A stretch of 64,000 nucleotides of DNA, from contig NZ_JAHWXQ010000006.1 of NCBI RefSeq assembly GCF_019336435.1, forward strand, positions 1 to 64,000, read 5' to 3'. Shown here piece after piece: positions 17,689 to 27,100 of the stretch; the first letter of the stretch is position 1, and the number at the start of each line of letters is the position of its first letter. The position numbers and the translations under genes are program-made. This DNA comes from Pontibacter populi (GTDB lineage Bacteria > Bacteroidota > Bacteroidia > Cytophagales > Hymenobacteraceae). The notes beneath the pieces are model-generated. The model was not told where the DNA came from. It saw only the letters and a list, made by a program, of their open reading frames with translations, and did no database searches.

Positions 17689-18357
17689 ATGCGGCACCTT
17701 TTCATAGCTATCGTTTTACTGTCGTTTCTATCTTGCTCAGATGGCGGCACAAGAACCGCTGAAACTGAACAACCTCAGGAAGCAACCAGTAACATGCCGC
17801 CCGCAGACACAACACAGCTCAACAGCAAACCTATAGTTGCTGAACCTGCTCCTGATACTGCTTTCCGGATCGTACCCGGGCAACGCGTCGGGCAGATAAG
17901 CCTGGGAGAAACAGCGGAGAAGATAACCGGTACATTGGGCCAACCTGATAGCGGAGATGCTGCTATGGGCAAGGCCCTATCATTCTGGTATGGTAAACAG
18001 AAAAGGAAGCAGCATTTTGTAGCCGTATTTTTTATCAGAGGGAGCCATAACGGGCAGGAAAACATGTTTGCACGCCAGATCCGGGTGAACTCGCCCAGCT
18101 TTAAAACTATAGAAAGTATAGGTATTGGAAATAACATCTCAACAATAAGACAGCACCACACCTTACAGCCAATCGCCTATTATCTTAATCTGCAGCAACA
18201 GCGCACCTATATTTTTGATGATACCGCAGCCGGCATAGCTTTCGAAATCACCACTCCGGATAGTACCTGTACCGCTATCACCATTCATCAGAAAGGAGAA
18301 AATGTTACCAACTCCTACCTCCCTGTATATCCTGATCTGATAAGATTTAACAAATAG
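17689..18357 (+). CDS. Putative lipoprotein
   Basis: The 222-residue product starts with a lipoprotein signal (MRHLFIAIVLLSFLSC, lipidated Cys16) followed by a Thr/Gln/Pro-rich linker to about residue 50. The mature domain (about 60-210) contains GQRVGQISLGETAEKITGTL, which looks like a small globular periplasmic module. No family is recognised with confidence. It starts immediately after the gmhA terminator. Confidence 0.75.
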   Translation: MRHLFIAIVLLSFLSCSDGGTRTAETEQPQEATSNMPPADTTQLNSKPIVAEPAPDTAFRIVPGQRVGQISLGETAEKITGTLGQPDSGDAAMGKALSFWYGKQKRKQHFVAVFFIRGSHNGQENMFARQIRVNSPSFKTIESIGIGNNISTIRQHHTLQPIAYYLNLQQQRTYIFDDTAAGIAFEITTPDSTCTAITIHQKGENVTNSYLPVYPDLIRFNK

Positions 18358-18525
18358 CAGCTTTACCGGAACTATACCAGCCAGCCACTTTTTCAGTACT
18401 GCAATTCGTCCATAAAAGGCTGTAACTGATTATCTTTACCGGCAACAGCAAAAACCGGAATTTATTTTCTTTGGCAGGTGTTCCGGCTCAAATCAATTTC
18501 AACTTGTACTTCCTTATCAGAAAGT

Positions 18526-20064
18526 ATGCTCATTAAAACATTTGGCAGTGCCGTGCAGGGCGTAAATGCCTACACTATAACGGTAGAGGTCAGCGTAAGC
18601 GCAGGCACAAAATATTTCCTGGTTGGTTTACCCGACAATGCAGTTAAAGAAGGCGAACAGCGCATTGAGGCCGCACTAAAGCATTACAACTATAAAATGC
18701 CGCGCCAGAAAGTGGTCATCAACATGGCTCCTGCCGACATCCGTAAAGAAGGTTCCTCCTACGACCTGACTATAGCGATGGGTATTTTGGCTGCCTCCGG
18801 CCAGATAGCTCCTGATAAGGTTTCGCAGTACATGATCATGGGGGAGTTGTCGCTGGATGGGGAGCTGCGGCCAATTAAAGGAGTATTACCAATTGCGATA
18901 CAAGCCCGCAAAGAAGGTTTTAAAGGAATTATTTTACCCGCCCAGAATGCTAACGAAGCAGCTATAGTTAATAACCTGGATGTTATCCCTGTAAGAACGA
19001 TACAGGAAGCGATTGACTTTCTGGATAACAGGCTGGAGATTGAGCCGATGCAGGTAAATACCCGCGAAATGTTCCAGAACCAGGTAGACCAGTATGCCGC
19101 CGACTTTGCCGATGTGCAGGGGCAGGAAAACATTAAACGCGCCCTGGAAATTGCTGCAGCCGGCGGTCACAATTTAATTATGATCGGACCTCCGGGCGCT
19201 GGTAAAACCATGCTGGCAAAACGACTGCCCTCTATCTTGCCGCCACTCTCGATGCACGAAGCGCTGGAAACGACCAAGATACATTCGGTAGCAGGCAAAC
19301 TAGGCGAAGCATCTTCTTTATTAACAACACGCCCTTACCGCTCTCCGCACCATACGATATCTGATGTAGCACTTGTAGGTGGAGGTGGCGTACCACAACC
19401 CGGTGAGATATCCTTATCGCATAACGGCGTTTTGTTTCTGGATGAGTTGCCGGAATTTAAGCGCACCGTGCTGGAAGTTATGCGACAGCCTTTGGAGGAA
19501 AGACGGGTAACTATATCCAGAGCAAAAACCACGATAGATTTCCCGGCTAACTTTATGCTGGTGGCCAGCATGAATCCTTGCCCATGTGGATACTATAATC
19601 ATCCGGAGAAGGAATGTGTTTGCGGCCCTGGTGTAGTGCAAAGGTACTTAAATAAAGTGAGCGGCCCGCTTTTAGACCGCATTGACCTGCACGTGGAGGT
19701 TACGCCGGTAACGTTTGACGAAATGACAGCTACCCGCAAATCAGAAGACAGCACTACAGTTCGTGAAAGGGTAGTGCAGGCAAGGGCAGTGCAGCAGGAG
19801 CGCTTTAAAGATTTTCCGCAGATACACTCTAATGCCATGATGCCGTCGCAGATGGTAAAAGATATTTGCCAGATAAACGAAGCCGGCAGAACCTTACTGA
19901 AAACGGCTATGGAGCGCCTGGGTCTTTCGGCCCGTGCCTACGACCGCATCCTGAAAGTAAGCCGAACTATAGCCGACCTGGCTGACAGTTCTGAAATAAA
20001 AATTGAGCATTTGGCAGAGGCTATTCAGTACCGTAGTTTAGACCGCGAAGGCTGGGCGGCTTAA
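18526..20064 (+). CDS. YifB/ComM family Mg-chelatase-like AAA+ ATPase
   Basis: ComM homologues are hexameric branch-migration helicases that promote integration of transforming DNA. From ATG 18526 the product is 512 residues, the family length; an upstream GTG at 18478 adds 16 atypical residues. The N-terminal GSAVQGVNAYTITVEV module is followed by Walker A GPPGAGKT (near 221-228), HHTISDVALVGGG, MNPCPCGYY with a small cysteine cluster, and LDRIDLHVEV. The C-terminal lid includes ARAYDRILKVSRTIADL. The gene stands alone and a terminator follows. Confidence 0.92.
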   Translation: MLIKTFGSAVQGVNAYTITVEVSVSAGTKYFLVGLPDNAVKEGEQRIEAALKHYNYKMPRQKVVINMAPADIRKEGSSYDLTIAMGILAASGQIAPDKVSQYMIMGELSLDGELRPIKGVLPIAIQARKEGFKGIILPAQNANEAAIVNNLDVIPVRTIQEAIDFLDNRLEIEPMQVNTREMFQNQVDQYAADFADVQGQENIKRALEIAAAGGHNLIMIGPPGAGKTMLAKRLPSILPPLSMHEALETTKIHSVAGKLGEASSLLTTRPYRSPHHTISDVALVGGGGVPQPGEISLSHNGVLFLDELPEFKRTVLEVMRQPLEERRVTISRAKTTIDFPANFMLVASMNPCPCGYYNHPEKECVCGPGVVQRYLNKVSGPLLDRIDLHVEVTPVTFDEMTATRKSEDSTTVRERVVQARAVQQERFKDFPQIHSNAMMPSQMVKDICQINEAGRTLLKTAMERLGLSARAYDRILKVSRTIADLADSSEIKIEHLAEAIQYRSLDREGWAA

Positions 20065-20110
20065 GCCATTTGGCACCAACTATAAATAACTAACTATAAA
20101 CATTTTGCGC

Positions 20111-20146
20111 AACGCGACATCTATAAAAGGTGTCGCGTTGTTTTGT
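20111..20146 (+). terminator. Terminator after the YifB gene
   Basis: AACGCGACA (20111-20119) pairs with TGTCGCGTT (20131-20139) over an 11-nt loop containing CTATAA, followed by GTTTTGTT. Confidence 0.8.
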
Positions 20147-20296
20147 TCGTGCGCTATAGTTTGGCGTCTGCTCAAATTGCTACCCTCCTGCCTCAAATCA
20201 AAATAGTTTTCCTATACTTTTATCAGAACCATCCGTAATAGGCTTACATCAGGCTACGGCAGTGGCTTGTATGTAACACTTAACTGAATTATAAAA

Positions 20297-20860
20297 ATGA
20301 AAAAGTATCTGGTATTATTTGTTTTCGCCCTGATAGCTACCGTTTCGGCGCAGGCGCAGGTGGGAATAGGCTTAAAAGTTGGTGCTAACTACTCAAACAT
20401 AACCGGCGACGACGCCCCTGATTCCAATAAAAGATTATTCGGAGGACATGCAGGCTTAACAGCTAACTTCCCGATTTCATCAGATAATTTCTTCTCGGTG
20501 CAGCCTGAATTACTTTTCTCAATGAAAGGTGCCAAGAACGATGATACAGATGCCGACCTGAGACTTTACTATATCGATGTACCGGTGCTGGCTCGTTTTA
20601 ATGCAGCTCCTCTATTTTTTGAGTTCGGCCCACAGCTTTCAATCAATGTAGGCGATAACGTAGACCTTGATGGTGTTGACCCGGACTATAGAAGAACTGG
20701 CCTTGGCTATGCAGCCGGCTTAGGAATTGCAACTCCATTGGGTGTAAGCTTAGGCCTGCGTTACAACGGAGATGTCTCTAAACTATTCGATGAAGGAGAT
20801 GCCAAAATGTATAACGACGTATTCATGTTATCACTGGGTTATACCTTCACGAGCAGATAA
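20297..20860 (+). CDS. PorT-family outer-membrane beta-barrel protein
   Basis: This 187-residue protein has a signal peptide (MKKYLVLFVFALIATVSAQA) and a mature domain of alternating beta strands with GIGLKVGANYSNITG, FFSVQPELLFSMKGAK and a C-terminal aromatic-rich LSLGYTF. It matches the outer-membrane barrel domain often labelled porin family in Bacteroidota. It is a paralogue of the next gene (21177) and of the protein at 46766. No operon partner is seen and a terminator follows. Confidence 0.85.
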   Translation: MKKYLVLFVFALIATVSAQAQVGIGLKVGANYSNITGDDAPDSNKRLFGGHAGLTANFPISSDNFFSVQPELLFSMKGAKNDDTDADLRLYYIDVPVLARFNAAPLFFEFGPQLSINVGDNVDLDGVDPDYRRTGLGYAAGLGIATPLGVSLGLRYNGDVSKLFDEGDAKMYNDVFMLSLGYTFTSR

Positions 20861-20888
20861 TTTGCCTTAGTACAACTTAAAACTATGG

Positions 20889-20922
20889 AAAAAAGCCTGG
20901 CCTCGGTCAGGCTTTTACTTTT
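20889..20922 (+). terminator. Terminator after the first barrel gene
   Basis: AAAAGCCTG (20891-20899) pairs with CAGGCTTTT (20908-20916) over an 8-nt loop, followed by ACTTTTT. Confidence 0.85.
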
Positions 20923-21176
20923 TATAGCTGTCTCCAGAAGTTGATCTCAAGAAATATATAAACTCATTCTATATAGGGCTAAACTATATTCTGGCATTGT
21001 TGTTGTAAAGGGGTTATAAGATTGCAATCAGTGCAATTGGCGAAAGGCAAAATTTTTATAGTTAAACCTCAGCCACTTGCGCGCTTAGTTTGTTAAATAT
21101 TAAGATTTCTGAATTAAAAACATCATAACTGCCGTATAAGGCTCGTTAGAGATTACAAAAACTAAAACTAAAGAAC

Positions 21177-21836
21177 ATGAAAAAGCTATTTATTATAGGT
21201 GCAATGTTATTTGCAGGCGTTACTGCTGCTCAGGCACAGTCAGGTATAGGTATTAGAGGTGGTGCAAATATGGCCAACCTTTCCGGCGATCTTCGTAACG
21301 AAGATAACTTCGAAAATAAGTGGGGCTTCCATGGCGGTATCACTTACAACATTGGCATAGTTGATAACTTCTTCTCTATACAGCCCGAGTTGCTTTACTC
21401 TCAGAAAGGTTTCAAAAATGCGGATACGGAGTTTGTAGTTGGTGGCGTAAATTATAAGCGTACTGGTAAGGTAAACTATAACTACCTGGATCTGCCAGTT
21501 CTGGCTAAAATCAAAGCTGGTCCGCTTTACTTTGAAGCTGGTCCGCAGGCATCTTACCTGATAGGTGTTAACAACGAAACCAAAACTTACCTGGATGGAA
21601 ACCTCCAGTCTACTTCACGTGACGAAAAAGACAAAGAAGGCTTGAAAGAGTTTGAATTTGGTTACGGAGCAGGTGTGGGTTTTGCACTGGGTAACAGCCT
21701 TAACTTAGGTGTGCGTTACAATGGCAGCTTCAGCGATTTTGTAGATGAAGATGTCAACTTTAATGGTGATGTTACCAATGCGCGTCACTCTACCATTATG
21801 TTCACGCTGGGTTTAACTATACCATCAGCAAGATAA
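21177..21836 (+). CDS. PorT-family outer-membrane beta-barrel protein (paralogue)
   Basis: This 219-residue paralogue of the preceding gene has a signal peptide (MKKLFIIGAMLFAGVTAAQA). It shares the repeat-like landmarks GIGIRGGANMANLSGD, FFSIQPELLYSQKGF and FGYGAGVGFAL. The 250-nt upstream spacer is AT-rich and probably contains its own promoter, so the pair looks like a tandem duplication with independent expression. The function is unknown; members sit in the outer membrane. Confidence 0.85.
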   Translation: MKKLFIIGAMLFAGVTAAQAQSGIGIRGGANMANLSGDLRNEDNFENKWGFHGGITYNIGIVDNFFSIQPELLYSQKGFKNADTEFVVGGVNYKRTGKVNYNYLDLPVLAKIKAGPLYFEAGPQASYLIGVNNETKTYLDGNLQSTSRDEKDKEGLKEFEFGYGAGVGFALGNSLNLGVRYNGSFSDFVDEDVNFNGDVTNARHSTIMFTLGLTIPSAR

Positions 21837-21880
21837 TCTAAAATTGAATAGCTGCTAAACTATAGCAGTCAGTTTAAACA

Positions 21881-21918
21881 AAAATCCCCGGTGCTATAGT
21901 TGTACCGGGGATTTTTTA
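21881..21918. terminator. Bidirectional terminator with CTATAGTT in the loop
   Basis: AAAATCCCCGGT pairs with ACCGGGGATTTT; the loop is GCTATAGTTGT. It has T-rich tails both ways and lies between the converging barrel and dipeptidase genes. Confidence 0.92.
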
Positions 21919-21935
21919 TAGTTGGCAGATTATAG

Positions 21936-23297
21936 TTACCTGCTCATCTCAGCATAGTATTTATAGAACAACGGTATCGTTTCAATGCCTTTCATATAGT
22001 TAAAAACGCCAAAGCTCTCGTTCGGCGAGTGTATCGCATCGCTGTCGAGGCCAAAGCCCATCAGCACCGAGTCCAAGCCCAGTTCAGACTTAAACATGGC
22101 AACTATAGGAATAGACCCACCGCTACGCACAGGTATTGGTTTTACGCCAAAGGTTTCTTCGTAAGCTCTCGAAGCTGCCTTATATGCCACTGAATCGGTT
22201 GGCGTTACTACAGGCTCACCACCGTGGTGCGGCTTAACAAGGACTTTAACGCTAGCCGGAGCAATGCTTTCGAAATGCCTGGTAAACTTCTCTGTAATTT
22301 CTTCAGATGTCTGGTCAGGTACCAGGCGCATCGAGATTTTGGCAAATGCCTTGGAAGGAATCACTGTTTTAGCGCCTTCGCCAATATAACCACCCCAGAT
22401 ACCGTTCACATCCAGCGTAGGGCGTATAGAGTTGCGCTCCATAGTTGTGTAGCCTTCTTCGCCGTGTATGTCGCTTAAGTCAAGCGCTTTTTTATACTTC
22501 TCCAGGCTGAAAGGAGCGCGGGCCATTTCAGCACGTTCTTCTTCGCTCAGCTCCACTACGTTATCGTAAAAGCCCGGTATGGTTATGTGGTTGTTCTCAT
22601 CATGCATCGATGCAATCATCTGGCAAAGGATGTTGATCGGGTTAGCCACAGCGCCGCCGTATAAACCGGAATGCAGGTCACGGTTCGGTCCGGTAACCTC
22701 TACTTCCAGGTAACTCATGCCGCGCAGGCCTGTGGTTATAGATGGTGTATCATTTGCCAGCATGCCCGTATCCGATATTAGAATCACATCAGCAGCCAGC
22801 TTTTCTTTATTGCTTTTAACAAAAGTAGCCAGGTTAGAGGAGCCAACTTCTTCCTCGCCTTCAATCATAAACTTCACGTTGCATGGCAGCGTGTTGTTGC
22901 GCATCATTACCTCAAATGCCTTTACGTGCATGTACATCTGACCTTTGTCGTCGCAAGCGCCACGGGCATAAATCTTACCGTCTTTAATTACCGGCTCAAA
23001 AGGTGGCGAGTTCCATAGTTCATATGGGTCGGCGGGTTGCACGTCGTAGTGCCCGTAAACCAGAACAGTTGGCAGGCTCGGGTCAATGATCTTTTCGCCA
23101 TAAACGATCGGATACCCGGCAGTTTCGCATAGCTCCACCTTGTCGGTACCGGCTTCGCTTAAGCGTTCTTTTACAAATTCGGCAGTGCGCAATACATCCT
23201 GCTTAAACTTCGGGTCGGCACTAACCGACGGAATGCGGAGCATATCGAGCAGCTCGTTCAGGAAACGGTCTTTGTTCTCGGAGATATAGTTATTCAT
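21936..23297 (-). CDS. M20 family dipeptidase
   Basis: This 453-residue di-zinc peptidase has the first metal histidine in VYGHYDVQPAD (near 80-90), the bridging aspartate in GACDDKGQM (near 113-121) and the general-base glutamates in EGEEEVGSSNL. An inserted dimerisation domain with the LRGMSYLEVEVTGPNRDLHSG segment sits mid-protein. It is cytoplasmic, with no signal peptide. The family hydrolyses dipeptides such as Xaa-His (CNDP-like); exact specificity is not determinable. It is monocistronic. Confidence 0.92.
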   Translation of the reverse strand: MNNYISENKDRFLNELLDMLRIPSVSADPKFKQDVLRTAEFVKERLSEAGTDKVELCETAGYPIVYGEKIIDPSLPTVLVYGHYDVQPADPYELWNSPPFEPVIKDGKIYARGACDDKGQMYMHVKAFEVMMRNNTLPCNVKFMIEGEEEVGSSNLATFVKSNKEKLAADVILISDTGMLANDTPSITTGLRGMSYLEVEVTGPNRDLHSGLYGGAVANPINILCQMIASMHDENNHITIPGFYDNVVELSEEERAEMARAPFSLEKYKKALDLSDIHGEEGYTTMERNSIRPTLDVNGIWGGYIGEGAKTVIPSKAFAKISMRLVPDQTSEEITEKFTRHFESIAPASVKVLVKPHHGGEPVVTPTDSVAYKAASRAYEETFGVKPIPVRSGGSIPIVAMFKSELGLDSVLMGFGLDSDAIHSPNESFGVFNYMKGIETIPLFYKYYAEMSR

Positions 23298-23330
23298 CAG
23301 CTTTACTTTTGTTTGAGTTAAAGTTAATAA

Positions 23331-23364
23331 AAAATGCCACCCTTACAGTAAAGAGTGGCATTTT
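23331..23364 (-). terminator. plsY terminator
   Basis: AAAATGCCAC pairs with GTGGCATTTT over a 14-nt loop. The minus-strand read ends in TTTTTTATT, 18 nt past the plsY stop. Confidence 0.85.
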
Positions 23365-23381
23365 AAGATCATCAGCTATAG

Positions 23382-24029
23382 TTATCTTTTGCGACCAATG
23401 GTAATGTTGGCTTTACTTTCCTCACCGGCAATCAGGCGGTTTATGTTCTTGCGGTGCGTAATAACCACGATGGCAAAAAGTATAAATCCGAAAATGATCA
23501 GGATTGGGTTATCCGGGTGGAAATGCGGGTGCAGCAGCAACAGCATCGGGAAAGCCAGCGCCGCGATCATTGAACCAAGCGAAACGTACTTGGAGACAAA
23601 CAGCACGATGACAAAAACCACGATACAAACAAGAGCCGCTTCGGGCTGTATTGCCAGCATCATACCTAACAAAGTAGCCACGCCCTTTCCGCCTTTAAAC
23701 CGCTCATATACCGGGAAAATATGTCCTACAACGGCCAGCATACCCATTAAAAGCTGAAAAACGATCAGGTTTTCTGCCGGAATGGCATCGAACAACACCA
23801 ATAAATTGGCAAGTGATGTAGCCGCCCATCCTTTAAAAATATCGATGAGCATAACTATAGTTCCCGGCTTTTTGCCCAATACCCGGAAGGTATTGGTTGC
23901 ACCGGAGTTACCACTACCGTGCTTGCGGATATCGATACCATAATACCATTTACCCAGCCAAACCGCCGTACAGATAGAACCAATAAGGTAAGCAGCTACA
24001 AAAAGTATAGCTATAAGAAGTATATTCAT
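23382..24029 (-). CDS. plsY: Glycerol-3-phosphate acyltransferase PlsY
   Basis: PlsY transfers an acyl group from acyl-phosphate to glycerol 3-phosphate, the first step of phospholipid synthesis, in the inner membrane. The 215-residue protein has about five membrane helices and the three PlsY motifs: GSGNSGATNTFRVLGK (near 38-53), KGGKGVAT (near 113-120), and the region after VVGHIFPVYERF. Length is normal. It is a single-gene unit with a terminator. Confidence 0.94.
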   Translation of the reverse strand: MNILLIAILFVAAYLIGSICTAVWLGKWYYGIDIRKHGSGNSGATNTFRVLGKKPGTIVMLIDIFKGWAATSLANLLVLFDAIPAENLIVFQLLMGMLAVVGHIFPVYERFKGGKGVATLLGMMLAIQPEAALVCIVVFVIVLFVSKYVSLGSMIAALAFPMLLLLHPHFHPDNPILIIFGFILFAIVVITHRKNINRLIAGEESKANITIGRKR

Positions 24030-24177
24030 TAAATTGTATTTCTTGTTTTACGTTAGCCCGATGTTTCCACTTTGCCCTGTTTAAATGGCGTGGACGGCTT
24101 TAGAATCTCAAATATAGATAAATCTTAATTTAAATCTAAAGCCCGCATCTCATAAATGGTATACGCTATATTTATAG

Positions 24178-27100
24178 TTACTGGTTATCTGGTCCGGGCT
24201 CGCTTCCACCTTCAGTCTCTCCGCCCTTCTTCTTTTTTCTCTTTTTTTCCTTCTTAGGCGCTTCATCCAAAACATCCATGTTGTCTGTAGAATCGATCTC
24301 AGGTTGCTGTGTTGCTACCTTAAACCCAGACTTTCCATTCAGGTAGTTTTTGCTCATGTGCTCCAGGAAAGTATTTTTATCCATGGTCTCGCCCGGGTAA
24401 AAACCATAGTTGGTAGTGGTGCCACGGCCCCTCTTCGACTTTGCTCTAACAGCTTTATTAAACTTGTCGTTCGAGGCTATCAGGGTTAATCCGTTCTCAA
24501 AATAGCTAAAATAATACCAGGTATACTGATCCGCCTGTAAATATAAATTCATAACTGGCTCGCCGTTCAGGTCCTGCTTTATTTCCATGTAACCATCAAC
24601 CATGGCATTTATATCATCTTTCAGGATGCTGGCAACACCAATTTTGCCGGTACTATACCATGCCTTCTGCTCATTAGACCACTTCAGATCCACTTTATTT
24701 AGTATCAGGCTGCGGATAAGCGATTTATCTACTTTAGGCAATGGAATGTAGCTTCCACCCGATTCGCTGATATATTTTCGCACGCCACGGTCCCCGATAA
24801 ATTCACCTAGTTTATAGTATGTCGCATCACTGCCATCCAGGGCTTCTGGCGCACTCTGCGTGTTTTCTTCCATGTGCTCTGCCATTGCCATAAGTGCCTG
24901 CTCCGGCATTTCCATATCAAAAGCCAGGAAGGCATCTATGTTGTAACGGCTGCTGTCTACGTTGGCCGAGCCATTACCTGAAGCTTCTACCTTAAAGTTA
25001 CGGGTAGATTTAAGCAGGTTCATTTTACCTTCGAAGTGCAGCCTGTTGGTAGCCTCGCTATAACGGAGCACATTGCCCTGGTAAGAGTTGGCATACGCAC
25101 GGTCTTCGCGCCCTATCTTAAATTCGGTATTGGCCTTGTTGTAAGAAATAGCGCCGTCGGCCAGGAATAGGTCCAGGTCATCTTCGTTCTGCTTCTGCGA
25201 AACAAAGGTGTTGTATAGTGTGGCCGTGGCTGCAGAAACGTGAATACCTGTTCGCAGTGGCGTTCCGTCGGCAGCTTTTGCTTTTTGGATCGGGATACGG
25301 ACATTGGTTGGGTTCAGGGTATCTTTCTGGAAAGCAAACCAGTCAGAAGCAGCCTCATTTCCGGTAAAGTTCAGTTTCAGTTCGCCATCAAAATCCAGGT
25401 AAGGCTTGGTAGCATGCATCAGCACCTTACCCCGGAACATGATCCTCGGAAAGATGTAGAACTTATCCTTTTCTTCTACAGTGGCTGTTGCAAAAGAATA
25501 GATCGGTTTGCGTTTGCCCTGCGGATTATCGAACGTAAAGTTTGTAAAATGTAGTTTAAACGAATCTTCGGCAGCGTTCAGGTAATCCAGGTAAGCTGTA
25601 CCGTTCAGTAATTTCCGTGCTTTTACATCCAGGTTACCCTGGTATAGTTTGTGGTACTGCTGCGCCGAGTCGGCCAAAATACGCGAGTTGCGCAGCGTGC
25701 GTATAGTTGCATCTGCGGATACGGTTACTCTACCACTGTCTGGAATTACATACATATCGGCTACGGCAATGTAAGGCACACCACCCGCCAGGATCGTATT
25801 CTTCTTCAGGTCATACACACCGCTACCCGCCATAAAGTTAAGCGAGTCCTGCTCCGGGTGCATAGAGTAAAAGTAGTTCTTGCCGCCTTTTTCGTCTGCT
25901 TTCAGGGTAATGCGTTCGGTAGCAAAATCCCAGCGGGCACTGCGCATCGATGTTTTGTACTGCGCTCTCGGGAATTCTATACTTGCCGCCCCTACTTTCT
26001 CAATACCGAAATCCACCGCACCTTTGGTCATGTCATAGTTAAACTCCACGCCCTGCGCTTTTATTGCCGGCCTTACCTGCACGTCCGACTTCGCGATCAT
26101 CTGTGAATTATTACCTGAGAAGCTACGCTGCTTAAATAAGAAACCTGGCGAAGTAACGTTGGCAACCGGGTTATCGAGCTCGCCATTACCATACATACCG
26201 CCCGGCGACAACTTGGCTACTCCCTTAAACTTGTACTTCTCTTTATAGATCAGCATTGGTTCTTTGGTAGTGGTCAGGTACATCGAGTCGACTTTCGGCA
26301 GCCAGTTCATCTGGAAGTTGTTGAGCGTAGCCACCGGAAACTCCGTGCCGTTCAGTTTTTCTTCTTTTATAGTTGCCGTAGCGCCTTTCTGCGTTTTCAC
26401 CGCATCGTGGTAGTAAGTGTACTCCGGTGCTTCCAGGGTAGCGGTAAGGTACGTAAGTGTGCCTTTGCTTTGTATACCCTGCGAGCTCATCATCACCGTG
26501 TCGTAGGCTATACCTTTGCCGCCGTAAGCAGGCAGACCTTTTGCGGGCGGCTGATGATAAAAGCCCAGTGTCTGGTCAGGCATCATGATCAGCTTCGTTT
26601 TTATTACCGGGAAGATCCCTCCGGAGTGGAAAGTACCCTCAAAACCGATCGTATTCTTACCCGAGCTCAAACTATCGAGCTTAAAGGGCGGCATATCGAA
26701 GTAAACGGTACTGTCATAAGCGCCACCTAATACATCGGGCCTGTTAAACGTAACCTGCGCACCAACCGGGGCATCAAACTTCGGGTAGTCCGGGTAATAT
26801 TCTTTTCCTGATTTGTTGTCGGGTTTGTTGATGTATAGTTTACCGGTCAGTTTGCCGGAGCGGCTTGTCAGCACCTGGTTTGTAACCTCACCTCTCGATG
26901 CTTTGCGGTTACTGGTGATCAGGGCAATGGTATCCAGTTGCTGCATATCGATCATGAACTCATCATAATCAAACTTGAACTGAGAACCTTTAAAGGCCAG
27001 ACTGCTGGCAAATATCTGGCCGCCAAACTCAATATTACGGTTATCCAAGATACGAACTATACTGCTGTCCGGCACGATGTAAACACTGGCCGTATCATTA

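Noticed and set aside
18478-18525. GTG start extension of the YifB gene
   Set aside because: The 16 extra residues are not family-like; ATG 18526 gives the standard length and N terminus.
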